A stretch of 64,000 nucleotides of DNA from Clostridia bacterium. Lineage in GTDB: Bacteria; Bacillota; Clostridia; Oscillospirales; Acutalibacteraceae. Each line of letters opens with the position of its first letter. The first letter of the stretch is position 1. The notes beneath the pieces were generated by a model, which saw only the letters and a program-made list of their open reading frames with translations, was not told the DNA's origin and searched no databases. A program made the translations under genes and the position numbers. Of this stretch, positions 29,739 to 38,510 are shown piece after piece. Where the stretch lies: NCBI GenBank assembly GCA_017435385.1, contig JAFSFB010000001.1, positions 1 through 64,000 on the forward strand. Direction: 5' to 3'.

Positions 29739-29798
29739 TTGAATCACCTCGTAGGTTAGTTTTGAAATGCTTGTTTCGCAATTTATTTATGTTTGATG

Positions 29799-29827
29799 TT
29801 GTATTATTCGTTTTTATATGCTAAAAT
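29799..29827 (+). promoter_or_regulatory. Promoter of the dCMP deaminase gene
   Basis: TTGTAT (29799-29804), 17 bp, TAAAAT (29822-29827) with an extended -10 TGC just before it, about 35 bp upstream of the start codon. Confidence 0.6.
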
Positions 29828-29862
29828 CTCAGTTGAAGATAAAAACAAAGGAGCGGATAACA

Positions 29863-30360
29863 ATGCCTAAAAGAGAAGACTATATTTCATGGGACGAATA
29901 TTTCATGGGTATCGCCATGCTTTCCGCACGCCGCAGCAAGGACCCCAGCACTCAGGTCGGCGCATGCATCGTCAATGACCATAACAAGATAATGTCGGTC
30001 GGATATAACGGCTTCCCCAGAGGCTGCTGCGACGACGAATTTCCCTGGGAGCGCACGGGCGAGGCATATGACACCAAGTATCCCTATGTCTGCCACGCTG
30101 AGCTCAACGCAATTCTCAACAGCGGCGGCTCAAGCCTTGAAGGATGCAAGATCTATGTTGCCCTCTTCCCCTGCAACGAGTGCGCAAAGGCAATCATCCA
30201 GTGCGGAATCAAAGAGGTTTTCTATCTCTCGGACAAATATGCCGACACCTTCGGCGTCAGAGCTTCCAAAAGAATGTTTGACTCTGCAGGCGTGAAATAT
30301 ACCGCCCTTACTCTCGACCACGATGAGATCAAGCTCGATTTCAGAGCCGAAAATGTTTGA
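29863..30360 (+). CDS. Deoxycytidylate (dCMP) deaminase family protein
   Basis: A 165-aa zinc-dependent deaminase, expected to convert dCMP to dUMP for thymidylate synthesis. The zinc site is HAE (His 78, Glu 80) with PCNEC (Cys 104 and Cys 107); the substrate loop NGFPRGCCDDEFPWER is typical of dCMP deaminases rather than of cytidine or guanine deaminases. The start follows AAAGGAG at nine bases; fifteen upstream codons in frame lack a site. Its stop codon directly abuts the stop of the convergent surface-protein gene. Confidence 0.92.
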   Translation: MPKREDYISWDEYFMGIAMLSARRSKDPSTQVGACIVNDHNKIMSVGYNGFPRGCCDDEFPWERTGEAYDTKYPYVCHAELNAILNSGGSSLEGCKIYVALFPCNECAKAIIQCGIKEVFYLSDKYADTFGVRASKRMFDSAGVKYTALTLDHDEIKLDFRAENV

Positions 30361-31650
30361 TCAGAAGGAATAAACAACGCTGCCTGCCGATGAACCGTCT
30401 GCACGAGTCGCTCTGACGAACATGGCGTTTGAGTTATCAAGCCAGACGAAATCCGAGCTTTCCGCAAAGAGAAGGGGCTCGCAGAAATCGGCGGGTGCTT
30501 TTTCGCCGTCGGCAGAGCAGAAAACAGCCTGCTGAACAACTGCACCGTTTTCGTTCGTGATGCCGTTCTTTGTGAAAACGAAGTTTGTTCCGTCGGGCGA
30601 AACATAAACGGTGTCAAATCCGTTGATATCGATATCTTTAAGAGTCTTTGTTGCACCGGTCATAAGGTCGGTGACAACGAGGCTCTTTTTGTTTATCAGC
30701 CATTTGCCGTCCTGAAGGTAATCTGTAAAATAATCGCCCTCAAACTCGGTGAGAACCTTTTCGGCTTTGCTCTGATTGATGACATTGTTGAAGCCCTTGT
30801 CGGTTTTGCGGAGATAATGCATGCCGTTCGCATCGTTGACGAACCATGTTCCGAGAATGTCCTCGGCAACGATCTCGGGCTTATAGGCATTTGAGAGAAT
30901 CATGACATCCGCTCTCGTGCCCTTTTCTTCGGATGTATAATATCTCGACGAGAAGAAATATTTTGCTCCGCCGAGGTTTGCGATGAAATCGTCGGTCAGC
31001 ATTGTCCAGTCGCTTCTGAAAGCGCCGTTTTTATCGATAAGACGGGTGTTGTTTGAAACATAGGTGCTTGCCTTGCCGCTTGCAAGGTCGAAATTATAGA
31101 TTTCGGAATATGTTTTGTCCGCTTTATAGAAGTTCTCCTTCTCGAAATCGGCAAGAAGAAGGTAGCCCGAGCCGTAGCCCGAGGGCTTGTTCGTGAGTTT
31201 GACAAACGCATAGGAATATACCTCGACCGAGGAATCCATATCCGATGTGAAAACGCCGACACCGAATATCCTGCCGTCTTTTTCGATATAGTTTACTGAA
31301 ACGGGAATCGTTTCATAGGTTGCGGAAAGATTGGCTTTCGCCTGCTTTACGGGCAGAGCACTCGCCGAAAAAGCACCGTTGGCATATTCATAAAAGGCAA
31401 CCTTGTTGTTCAGATCGGCTGTAAAATAAATGTTCTCAAAATCGGTCGGCAGGTAAACCTCGCCGTTTGTTCCCTTGACAGAAACGGATTTTGTGAGCTC
31501 GCTGTTTTCATAGGAATAAACAACGGCATCCTTTGAGGGATTGCCGACGGATATGCCGTCATCACCTCTTGTCAGGAAGAATGCGGCGGCGGAAGCAACG
31601 GTCGTCACCGCAAGCACGGCGGCGATTATCTTTAACGCTTTATCTTTCAT
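30361..31650 (-). CDS. Membrane-anchored extracellular protein, beta-propeller-like, unknown function
   Basis: A 429-aa protein with one N-terminal membrane anchor (residues 6-27, no lipobox cysteine) and a long exterior part rich in strand-turn units such as YFTADLNNKVAFYEY, NFDLASGKASTYVS, VVTDLMTGATKTLKDID and VYVSPDGTNFVFTKNG. The last motif (SPDGxxxxF) is typical of propeller blades of the TolB/DPP type, so a propeller fold is likely. It starts 10 bp after exonuclease III, so the two form one transcript, although a functional link is not obvious. It ends base-to-base with the convergent deaminase gene. Confidence 0.8.
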   Translation of the reverse strand: MKDKALKIIAAVLAVTTVASAAAFFLTRGDDGISVGNPSKDAVVYSYENSELTKSVSVKGTNGEVYLPTDFENIYFTADLNNKVAFYEYANGAFSASALPVKQAKANLSATYETIPVSVNYIEKDGRIFGVGVFTSDMDSSVEVYSYAFVKLTNKPSGYGSGYLLLADFEKENFYKADKTYSEIYNFDLASGKASTYVSNNTRLIDKNGAFRSDWTMLTDDFIANLGGAKYFFSSRYYTSEEKGTRADVMILSNAYKPEIVAEDILGTWFVNDANGMHYLRKTDKGFNNVINQSKAEKVLTEFEGDYFTDYLQDGKWLINKKSLVVTDLMTGATKTLKDIDINGFDTVYVSPDGTNFVFTKNGITNENGAVVQQAVFCSADGEKAPADFCEPLLFAESSDFVWLDNSNAMFVRATRADGSSAGSVVYSF

Positions 31651-31660
31651 TTTTATCTCC

Positions 31661-32425
31661 TCACAGTTCTATTGTCAGCTCAACGGGACAATGGTCCGAG
31701 CCGAAAATTTCATTATGAATCTTTGCATCCTTGAGGCTGTCGCTGAGTCTTTCGGAAGCCACGAAATAATCGATTCTCCATCCCGCATTCTTTGCTCTGG
31801 CGGAAAATCTGTAGCTCCACCAGCTGTAGACCCCTTCGAGGTCGGGATAGAAATATCTGAAGGTGTCAACAAATCCGCTTTCGAGAAGCTCGGTAAACTT
31901 GCCTCTCTCCTCATCGGTGAAGCCGGGATTGCGGCGGTTGGATTTCGGATTCTTCAGGTCGATCTCCTTATGGGCAACATTGAGATCGCCGCAGAAAATG
32001 ACGGGCTTTTTCTCATCGAGCTTTTTAATATACGCTCTGAATGCATCCTCCCACTCCATGCGGTAATCAAGACGCACAAGACCGTCCCTTGCGTTGGGGA
32101 CATATACGGTTATGAAATAATAATTCTCAAATTCGAGGGTGATGACCCTGCCCTCCGTGTCATGCTCGGGAATTCCGAGTCCGTAAAAAACGGCGAGCGG
32201 CTCTTCCTTAGAGAAAACAGCCGTGCCCGAATAGCCTTTTTTCTCGGCATAGTTCCAATACTGGTGATATCCGTCAAGAACAAGCTCCGCCTGACCCTCC
32301 TGCATCTTGGTTTCCTGCAGGCAGAAAATATCCGCATCAAGAGCCGCAAAGCTCTCATAGAATTCCTTTCCGAGGCAGGCTCTTATTCCGTTGACATTCC
32401 ATGAAACAAACTTTTTTATCGCCAT
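31661..32425 (-). CDS. Exodeoxyribonuclease III (AP endonuclease)
   Basis: A 254-aa protein of the EEP nuclease family (xthA/exoA type) that cleaves abasic sites and trims 3' ends. Key residues are visible: WNVNGIRA (Asn 12), LQETK (Glu 38), the GDLNVAHKEIDL active-site block (Asp/Asn) and the final GSDHCPVELTI. The start was set at the second ATG (MAIKKFVSWN), which is 9 bp from GGAGG; the ATG two codons earlier is only three bases from that site. It is followed after 10 bp by the propeller-like surface protein. Confidence 0.95.
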   Translation of the reverse strand: MAIKKFVSWNVNGIRACLGKEFYESFAALDADIFCLQETKMQEGQAELVLDGYHQYWNYAEKKGYSGTAVFSKEEPLAVFYGLGIPEHDTEGRVITLEFENYYFITVYVPNARDGLVRLDYRMEWEDAFRAYIKKLDEKKPVIFCGDLNVAHKEIDLKNPKSNRRNPGFTDEERGKFTELLESGFVDTFRYFYPDLEGVYSWWSYRFSARAKNAGWRIDYFVASERLSDSLKDAKIHNEIFGSDHCPVELTIEL

Positions 32426-32540
32426 GCACATAATCCTCCAGTATAATTATCTGTATTATACCACAAGTTTTCGGTTCTGTCACCATTAAATATTTAATAA
32501 AATGTAAATAATCATAAATATTAAGAAATCAAAATCCATC

Positions 32541-32569
32541 TTGACAAACATTATATTATGTAGTATTTT
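32541..32569 (+). promoter_or_regulatory. Promoter of the minisatellite lipoprotein gene
   Basis: Perfect -35 TTGACA (32541-32546), 17 bp, TATTTT (32564-32569); about 70 bp of untranslated leader follows. Confidence 0.6.
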
Positions 32570-32641
32570 TATTATAAGCGGATGTGCGGAATGCATATCT
32601 CTGTGCATTCTGCCGAAACTATATTTTTTGGAGGAAAAATC

Positions 32642-33544
32642 ATGAAAAAAATTCTCGCAGTTCTCCTCGCATTTGCAATGCTCTTCGCATTCGCAGCTTG
32701 CGGCGGAAACGAAGAACCCGAAACCACAACAGCTCCCGTCGTTGACGATGCAACAGAAGCACCCGCAACAGATGCTCCCTCAGTTGCAGATCCCTCAGTT
32801 GCAGATCCCTCAGTTGCTGATCCTTCCGTAGCTGATCCCTCAGCTGCAGATCCTTCAGTTGCTGATCCTTCGGCAGCAGATCCCTCAGCAGTTGCTCCCG
32901 CAGGCGAAATGACAGCAGCTCAGTTCGTTGCTTTCTACAACGCTGAATCAGCTAAGGCAGCAAAGGGCTCCTACAAGTACAACAGAACCTGCACATATGT
33001 CAACCCCATCAACGTCGGTGACATGACAAACGCTCTCAACAAGGTTATCAAGATGGTTGACGAGAACTCCGACCTCAACTCCGTTGTCGGCGGTTTCCTC
33101 GGAATCGGTAACAAGACAGGTAACTTCCCCAAGGATGATCCTGATGACGACTATCAGATCAAGGCTGCAAAGCTCACAGAAGCTGACCTTCAGAACTTCA
33201 AGTACGATGCAGCTACAGGCACATACAGCTTCACGCTCGCTAACGCTAACAACCCCAAGAAGACAAATGCTACTCCCATCTCAAGATTCATGAACGACTT
33301 CATCACTCACGAAGAAGTTGACGAAGGAATCAAGGATGCAGCAGGCAGCCTCATCACTCTCAAGGAAACAGACGTTAAGTACACAAACATCAAGGTTACA
33401 GTTAAGGTTGTTGACAATAAGGTTGCTGAGATTACATATCAGTATAACTTCGCTGCAACTCTTTCACTCAAGATCCTTGTCGGTAACGTTAACGGCTCAG
33501 GCTCAGCCAAGACAACAGGTGCTTTCACAAACATCGCTTATTAA
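32642..33544 (+). CDS. Lipoprotein with (S[VA]ADP)n repeat linker
   Basis: A 300-aa secreted lipoprotein: MKKILAVLLAFAMLFAFAAC is the signal with lipobox FAAC (lipidated Cys 20), then a Thr/Ala/Pro-rich linker of seven pentapeptide repeats (SVADP or SAADP, about residues 47-81), then a globular part of about 210 aa. The globular part has an opening MTAAQFVAFYNAESAKAA, a NVGDMTNALNKV helix and a C-terminal beta region (NIKVTVKVVDNKVAEITYQYNF). The start follows GGAGG at a good distance. Codon use (many GCA, TCA, ACA, AAG) suggests high expression. Family not recognised; probably a surface or substrate-binding lipoprotein. Confidence 0.88.
   Translation: MKKILAVLLAFAMLFAFAACGGNEEPETTTAPVVDDATEAPATDAPSVADPSVADPSVADPSVADPSAADPSVADPSAADPSAVAPAGEMTAAQFVAFYNAESAKAAKGSYKYNRTCTYVNPINVGDMTNALNKVIKMVDENSDLNSVVGGFLGIGNKTGNFPKDDPDDDYQIKAAKLTEADLQNFKYDAATGTYSFTLANANNPKKTNATPISRFMNDFITHEEVDEGIKDAAGSLITLKETDVKYTNIKVTVKVVDNKVAEITYQYNFAATLSLKILVGNVNGSGSAKTTGAFTNIAY
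32780..32884 (+). repeat. 15-bp minisatellite inside the lipoprotein gene, seven units
   Basis: Seven in-frame 15-bp units (consensus TCAGTTGCAGATCCC) encode the pentapeptide linker. Several neighbouring units are identical at nucleotide level, so the number of units is likely to vary by slippage between strains without breaking the frame. Confidence 0.92.
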
Positions 33545-33565
33545 TCTAACATAATAAACGGTTCG

Positions 33566-33594
33566 CCCCGTATCTTCGGATACGGGGTTTTTTT
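33566..33594 (+). terminator. Intrinsic terminator with TTCG tetraloop
   Basis: CCCCGTATC, TTCG loop, GATACGGGG, then seven T residues. It ends the lipoprotein gene. Confidence 0.95.
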
Positions 33595-33599
33595 ATGCA

Positions 33600-33690
33600 G
33601 TGAAAAATGAAGAATGAAAAGTGAAGAGTTAAGGGCGGGCGTTGCCCGCACCCGATTTTGTTTCGGTTATTCACAAATCGCCCGTGCATA
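33600..33690. repeat. Dispersed intergenic repeat, copy A
   Basis: GAAAAATGAAGAATGAAAAG-type AT-rich head, then AAGG, a hairpin GCGGGC-GTT-GCCCGC (33635-33649), ACCCGATT, and a degraded ATCGCCC tail (about 33677). It shares this order with copies at 56.25, 58.6 and 58.7 kb. Confidence 0.8.
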
Positions 33691-33694
33691 TACC

Positions 33695-33727
33695 AAAAAC
33701 GGAGCAGGGATCTCTCCCTGCTCCGTT
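33695..33727 (-). terminator. Intrinsic terminator of the rhamnosidase gene
   Basis: AACGGAGCAGGGA (33698-33710) pairs with TCCCTGCTCCGTT (33715-33727), four-base loop; on the minus strand a T-run follows. Confidence 0.93.
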
Positions 33728-33732
33728 TAATT

Positions 33733-35919
33733 TTATTCTGTTATTTCATTGACTCCCGCTTTGAGAACATATTCCTTTCCGCCGATATATGCGGTTGCCG
33801 TGCTTTCCTCGGGAACAACAAAGGTGTATGTAACCTTGCCGTTTTCACGCTTCCACTCGGACTTGACAAGCCCCTTTCGGGTTTCAACCGACGCCTTGAC
33901 ATAATCGAGTCTTTCATCGGTGAGGGGACGGAAGATTATGTTGGCATAGCCGGGCTTGCTCTCGTCGGCGTTGATGCCTGCCGCATCGCCGTAGAGCCAG
34001 TCGCCCACACAGCCGTAAGCATAGTGATTGAACGAGTTCATCGAGGTGCTCCACATTGAGCCGTCCTCACGAACGCTGTCCCAATGCTCCCAGATAGTCG
34101 TTGCGCCCATCTTAACGGAGAACAGCCATGAGGGATATTCCTCACGGAGAACAAGGTCATATGCAGTTTTGACATAGCCGTTGTCGCTGAGTGCATGAAG
34201 AATATAGGGCGTTCCGACGAAGCCCGTTTTGATGTGTCCGCACCCGGTCACAAGCTCATTGAGCTGAGCGGCGGTTTCGGCAATATTATCGGAAATTCCG
34301 AACTGAACCGCAAGAGCACACGCCGTCTGAGTTTCATATTCGGGAGCGATCCTGCCGTCTTTCATATATCTGCGGCGGAAAGCTTCGATCGATTTGCTGC
34401 GCAGCTCTTCATATTCCTCGCTGTCCTCGCCGAGAACCTTCATTGTCTTGATAAATATTTCGCTCGAGTAAATGAAGAATGCGGTTGCGATGAGCTGTTT
34501 ATCCGTACCCTTGCTGCAGTCCTCCGCACTGCTGCCGTCGAGGTTGAGCCAGTCGCCGAAATGCCAATGCTGAACCCAGATTCCGTCAACGAGCCTTGTT
34601 CTGATATAATCAATATAGTCCTTCATCGAATCCAGAGAATCTCTGAGTATCTGCTCGTTATCGTATGAAAGATATAACTGCCACGGGCAAACCGTTGCCG
34701 CATCCGCCCATGCGGAGGAGCATTCATCGTCAACCCCGAAAACATCGGGAATAACATGAGGAACCGTTCCCCAGCCGGTCTGGTCGGCTCTGAGATCACC
34801 GAGCCACTTTATGAAGAAACGCTCAACATCGTAGTTATATGCCGCCGTTTTGATGAACACCTGTGCATCGCCCGTCCATCCGAGTCTTTCGTCACGCTGA
34901 GGGCAGTCGGTAGGCACATCGAGGAAGTTGCCTCTCTGTCCCCAGACGATGTTTGAGAACAGCTTGTTTATTCTGCTGTCCGAGCATTCAAAATGTCCCG
35001 TTCTCTTCATTTCGGAGTGAACGACGATTGCGGTGAAATTTTTGAGCTCGATCTCATCGGTGAAGCCGTCAAGGCAGATATATCTGAAGCCGTAGAAGTT
35101 GAAGGGCGGCTTATAGGTCTGCTTCTTGCCGTCGCAGATGAAAACAGCCTCCGCCTTTGCGCCTCTGAGATTATCCGTATAGAAATTGCCCTCGGCATCA
35201 AGCACCTCGGCGTGGCGGATAGTCACCATTTCACCCGAATTCCCTTTGACGGTAAACTCGACATATCCCGTCAGATTCTGACCGAAATCAATAACCTTTT
35301 CGCCCTTGGGGGTTATGATAAGCTCTTTCGCCTCAACCCGCTCGACCTCAACCGCCTTTTCTCCGACACGGTCGATGAGAATTTCCGTCGGATGCGGAAA
35401 TTCAACGGCAGACTTCGGCTTTGTGTCAAAATATTCGCTGTCATAAACATATCCGTTGTATATGTTGGAATAGCGCACCTTCGACTGACGGGCACGCCAG
35501 TCCTTTCCGCTGTAAATCACTTCGGTTTCGCCGTTTTTATATGTGATCTCAAGTGCACAGATAAGAGCAACCTCTTTTGCGCCGATGAAGTTCCCTGCAT
35601 AGTGGAAAGGAGCCGCCATATAGTTGCCTCTCCAGCCGGGCGCAACGCCGACGGTTATCTGATTATTCTTTCTGACAAGCGCAGTAACATCATAGGTGTC
35701 AACCTGCAAACGCTTATTATATGATGTCCAGCCGGGAGCAAAAATGAAGTCACCGACTCTTTTTCCGTTGATTTTCGCTTCGTAAACACCAAGCGAGGTT
35801 ATTTCAAGCGACGCAGATGCGATCTCTCCCTTTATCACGAAGGATTTGCCGAATTCAATCGCCTGATCGACATAAACCTCAGGATGTTTTATCCATTTTG
35901 CCGATTTGATGTTTTTCAT
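33733..35919 (-). CDS. Alpha-L-rhamnosidase, GH78 family
   Basis: A 728-aa cytoplasmic enzyme (no signal peptide) expected to release L-rhamnose from plant pectin fragments or glycosides. Beta-sandwich domains occupy about residues 1-310 (with YEAKINGKRVGD, APGWTSYNKRLQVDTYDVT and the DFGQNLTGYVEF segment). The (alpha/alpha)6 catalytic barrel opens with the family signature DCPQRDERLGWTGDAQ (residues 338-353), which contains the general acid region, and includes WEHWDS with the second catalytic Glu and SFNHYAYG near the end. It is monocistronic with its own promoter and terminator. No rhamnose pathway genes are next to it; substrate uptake must be encoded elsewhere. Confidence 0.94.
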   Translation of the reverse strand: MKNIKSAKWIKHPEVYVDQAIEFGKSFVIKGEIASASLEITSLGVYEAKINGKRVGDFIFAPGWTSYNKRLQVDTYDVTALVRKNNQITVGVAPGWRGNYMAAPFHYAGNFIGAKEVALICALEITYKNGETEVIYSGKDWRARQSKVRYSNIYNGYVYDSEYFDTKPKSAVEFPHPTEILIDRVGEKAVEVERVEAKELIITPKGEKVIDFGQNLTGYVEFTVKGNSGEMVTIRHAEVLDAEGNFYTDNLRGAKAEAVFICDGKKQTYKPPFNFYGFRYICLDGFTDEIELKNFTAIVVHSEMKRTGHFECSDSRINKLFSNIVWGQRGNFLDVPTDCPQRDERLGWTGDAQVFIKTAAYNYDVERFFIKWLGDLRADQTGWGTVPHVIPDVFGVDDECSSAWADAATVCPWQLYLSYDNEQILRDSLDSMKDYIDYIRTRLVDGIWVQHWHFGDWLNLDGSSAEDCSKGTDKQLIATAFFIYSSEIFIKTMKVLGEDSEEYEELRSKSIEAFRRRYMKDGRIAPEYETQTACALAVQFGISDNIAETAAQLNELVTGCGHIKTGFVGTPYILHALSDNGYVKTAYDLVLREEYPSWLFSVKMGATTIWEHWDSVREDGSMWSTSMNSFNHYAYGCVGDWLYGDAAGINADESKPGYANIIFRPLTDERLDYVKASVETRKGLVKSEWKRENGKVTYTFVVPEESTATAYIGGKEYVLKAGVNEITE

Positions 35920-35947
35920 AACATTCCTCCTTTTGGGGTATGCTTCA

Positions 35948-35976
35948 ATTCTATATCATCGGCTCCGAAAAAGCAA
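35948..35976 (-). promoter_or_regulatory. Promoter of the rhamnosidase gene
   Basis: On the minus strand TTGCTT (35976-35971), 17 bp, TAGAAT (35953-35948). No obvious operator dyad next to it. Confidence 0.55.
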
Positions 35977-35989
35977 TAGAAAATAGGTA

Positions 35990-36018
35990 TTGAATAATTT
36001 TTATTAATCTGCTAAAAT
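35990..36018 (+). promoter_or_regulatory. Promoter of the DUF3298-like lipoprotein gene
   Basis: TTGAAT (35990-35995), 17 bp with TGC at the extended -10 position, TAAAAT (36013-36018). Confidence 0.6.
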
Positions 36019-36054
36019 GACTTAGTACAACCCGCATATGAAAGGATTTTAAAA

Positions 36055-36831
36055 ATGAAAAAAATCATCTCAGTAATTCTTGCTCTTACTCTTTCGCTTT
36101 CTCTGCTTGCGGCATGCAAAAAGCCTTCGGAAGGTTCTCCCGGTGATAATTCTCTTCCCGAAATCAAAACCGCCGATGAGGTCAGAGAATTCAAAAATGC
36201 CGAAGGCAGGGTTGCTTATCAGGTTGAATACAGTATCCCTGATCTGACAACCGACATCTGCAGCGAGTTTGCGGCAAAATTCATAAACGACTATATCAAC
36301 GAATTCTATCTCAGCCCCGCTTTTAATTTTGCGGAAATCAATGTTCAGAATTTCAGGAGCGAGGAAAAAGAGCCCCGGAAAATAACGCTGACTCATGAAA
36401 TAAAATACAGAACCAACGATGTTCTCAGCGTCGTTTTCAAAACCTCTTACTCCAAGGCAAGCTCCGTTATCGAAGCAAGAACATTCGACCTGCGTGAAGG
36501 CTCGGTCATCAGCTTCGACCGACTTCTGAACGGAACCGACAACTCTGCAAAGGAAAATGTTCTTCTCTGCATTAAGGACGATGCAAAAACCGGCTTCACC
36601 GACGCTCCTCTTACAGACGAGCAACTCGCAGAACTCGACTCGGCATTTGATCCCGTCAATTTCTGGTTCTCCGACAGCGGCATAACTTTCGTGTTCAACA
36701 AGAGCTCTGTTATCAGCGGCCTCGGCGCAACCTCGGGAATCTATGAATATCTTCTTGATTGGTCCTGGGCATATCCTCTCGGTCTTATCTCTTCTCCCGA
36801 AGAGCTGTTTACCGAAGCAACAACAGCATAA
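36055..36831 (+). CDS. Lipoprotein with RsiV/DUF3298-like domain
   Basis: A 258-aa lipoprotein: signal MKKIISVILALTLSLSLLAA with lipobox LAAC at Cys 21. The core has a beta-rich region with VEYSIPDLTTDICSEFAAKFINDYI, then FDLREGSVISFDRLLNG, which matches the conserved phrase of DUF3298/RsiV-type proteins (a strand ending in Gly followed by Ile/Leu-Ser-Phe-Asp-Leu-Leu), and a C-terminal FDPVNFWFSDSGITFVFNK with the expected WF/F-x-GITF motif. RsiV homologues sense lysozyme as anti-sigma factors, but here there is no cytoplasmic domain or sigma factor gene, so the role is open. Monocistronic. Confidence 0.82.
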   Translation: MKKIISVILALTLSLSLLAACKKPSEGSPGDNSLPEIKTADEVREFKNAEGRVAYQVEYSIPDLTTDICSEFAAKFINDYINEFYLSPAFNFAEINVQNFRSEEKEPRKITLTHEIKYRTNDVLSVVFKTSYSKASSVIEARTFDLREGSVISFDRLLNGTDNSAKENVLLCIKDDAKTGFTDAPLTDEQLAELDSAFDPVNFWFSDSGITFVFNKSSVISGLGATSGIYEYLLDWSWAYPLGLISSPEELFTEATTA

Positions 36832-36837
36832 AAAATA

Positions 36838-36870
36838 AAGGACATCGGTGAAAACCGATGTCCTTGTTGT
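36838..36870. terminator. Bidirectional terminator between the lipoprotein and permease genes
   Basis: AAGGACATCGGT and ACCGATGTCCTT form a perfect 12-bp stem with a GAAA-type loop; T-rich on the right (TTGTTGTTT) and A-rich on the left, so it can stop transcripts from both sides. Confidence 0.88.
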
Positions 36871-36882
36871 TTATAATTTATC

Positions 36883-38265
36883 TTATGCCTTCTTCTTCTT
36901 TGAAAGCATGATGTTCATGAGAATGCCGAGGATAAGAGCGGTTGCAATTGAGGTGATCTTGATTGCGCCGAAATCGAGAACGAGTCCGCCGATACCTGCA
37001 ATAAGAATAACCGAAACAACGAAGAGATTTTTGTTATCCTCAAGGTCAACCTTCTGAACCATTTTAAGACCGCTGACTGCGATGAAGCCGTAAAGAGCCA
37101 TGCAGACACCGCCCATTACACATGAGGGAATGGAGTTAAGGAAGAGCACGAACGGGGAAACGAACGAAATTGCCATGGCAAGAATTGCAGTCGTGATGAT
37201 CGTTGCAACCGATGCGTTTCTCGTGATAGCAACGCAGGCAACGGATTCGCCGTAGGTGGTGTTGGGGCAGCCGCCGAAGAATGCGCCGACCATTGAGCCT
37301 ACGCCGTCGCCGAGAAGAGTTCTGTGAAGTCCGGGCTCCTTGAGAAGATCCTTCTCGATGATTGAGGAAATGTTTTTATGGTCAGCGATATGCTCCGCAA
37401 AAACAACGAATGCAACGGGAACATATGCCGCAGCAAGAGAAGCAATAAACGCTCCGTCAATTTCCTTGAAGCCCTTGATGCCTTTGAGGAAAGTAAATTC
37501 GGGAACCGTAAATGCGCCCATATCCTTGAAGAGGTCAAAGTTGATGATTCTCAGAGCATCGTTGCCTGTCGAAATGCCGATAACGGTGAATATTGCGGCA
37601 AGAGCATAGCCCGAAACGATACCGATGATAAAGGGAACAAGCCTGACGCCCTTTTTACCGTAGACCGAGCAGAGGGTCGTTACTGCAAGAGTAACAAGAC
37701 CGCAGACGATTGCGATGAGAGGATTCGCAGCAGGAGCAGAGCCGACAACGTCAACGATTGCGCCGTTTTCGATTGCCTGAGAAACGGTTTCAACCATGTA
37801 GCTGCCCTTCTGAAGATCGCCGACAGCGTTGCCTGCAAGGGAAAGACCGATGATCGCAACTGTGGGACCGATAACCTGCTTGGGCATGAGCTTGTCAACC
37901 CACTTGACGCCTGCAAACTTTACGATTGCGGCGATAATGACATAAACAAGACCTGCGAAAGCTGCACCGATGATAAGACCTGCATAGCCCTTTTCCATCG
38001 AAACTGCACCCGCAAAAGCGGCAGGCATCGAGCCGAGGAACGCAAAGGATGAGCCGAGGAAAACAGGGCTCTTACCCTTGGTGAAAAGAACATAGACAAG
38101 AGTGCCCACACCTGCGCCGAAGAGAGCCGCCGAAGGCTGCATTCCGTTTCCGACGATCATCGGAACGGCAACAGTTGCCGCCATGATGGCGAGAAGCTGC
38201 TGGAATGCGAAGATGATGAGCTGACCGAATTTGGGTTTGTCGTTGGTGTTGTAAACGAGTTTCAT
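36883..38265 (-). CDS. Uracil/xanthine permease family transporter (NCS2)
   Basis: A 460-aa nucleobase:cation symporter with 12-14 membrane segments. FQQLLAIMAATVAVPMIVG at the start and FLGSSFAFLGSMPAAF in TM3 resemble UraA; the substrate helix shows GLSLAGNAV, and TM10 has VFAEHIADHKN with the conserved Glu, followed by GVGSMVGAFFGGCPNTTYGES, the strongest NCS2 signature. The sequence is closer to uracil than to xanthine/urate carriers in my reading, but substrate is not proven. It is alone, with a terminator shared with the convergent gene. Confidence 0.92.
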   Translation of the reverse strand: MKLVYNTNDKPKFGQLIIFAFQQLLAIMAATVAVPMIVGNGMQPSAALFGAGVGTLVYVLFTKGKSPVFLGSSFAFLGSMPAAFAGAVSMEKGYAGLIIGAAFAGLVYVIIAAIVKFAGVKWVDKLMPKQVIGPTVAIIGLSLAGNAVGDLQKGSYMVETVSQAIENGAIVDVVGSAPAANPLIAIVCGLVTLAVTTLCSVYGKKGVRLVPFIIGIVSGYALAAIFTVIGISTGNDALRIINFDLFKDMGAFTVPEFTFLKGIKGFKEIDGAFIASLAAAYVPVAFVVFAEHIADHKNISSIIEKDLLKEPGLHRTLLGDGVGSMVGAFFGGCPNTTYGESVACVAITRNASVATIITTAILAMAISFVSPFVLFLNSIPSCVMGGVCMALYGFIAVSGLKMVQKVDLEDNKNLFVVSVILIAGIGGLVLDFGAIKITSIATALILGILMNIMLSKKKKA

Positions 38266-38438
38266 TCTTCAACCTCCATGATATTGAATTGTGGTTTTGC
38301 CTTAAATATTCTATCATTATATAAATGCTTTGTAAACCCTTTTAAGACATATTGCGACACAATCTTTCAGCAAATTTATTGTTTAATTTGACTATTTCTT
38401 TCAGGAATTAGAACAAGTCACAAAAAATTTTTATTTGC

Positions 38439-38467
38439 TTGACTTTGATGTTCCGTTGTGATATACC
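38439..38467 (+). promoter_or_regulatory. Promoter of the antiporter gene
   Basis: TTGACT (38439-38444), 17 bp, TATACC (38462-38467), about 45 bp before the start. The rest of the 245-bp divergent gap is AT-rich with no further signal seen. Confidence 0.6.
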
Positions 38468-38510
38468 TTAATAGGTTTAAAACAAAATTTAAAAGAAATC
38501 AGGCGAAAAA

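Noticed and set aside
33545-33732. A coding region between the lipoprotein and rhamnosidase genes
   Set aside because: The stretch is fully explained by a terminator, repeat copy A and the rhamnosidase terminator.
36055-36831. Anti-sigma factor RsiV proper
   Set aside because: The DUF3298-like part is present, but the protein is a lipoprotein without a cytoplasmic anti-sigma domain and there is no sigma factor gene nearby.
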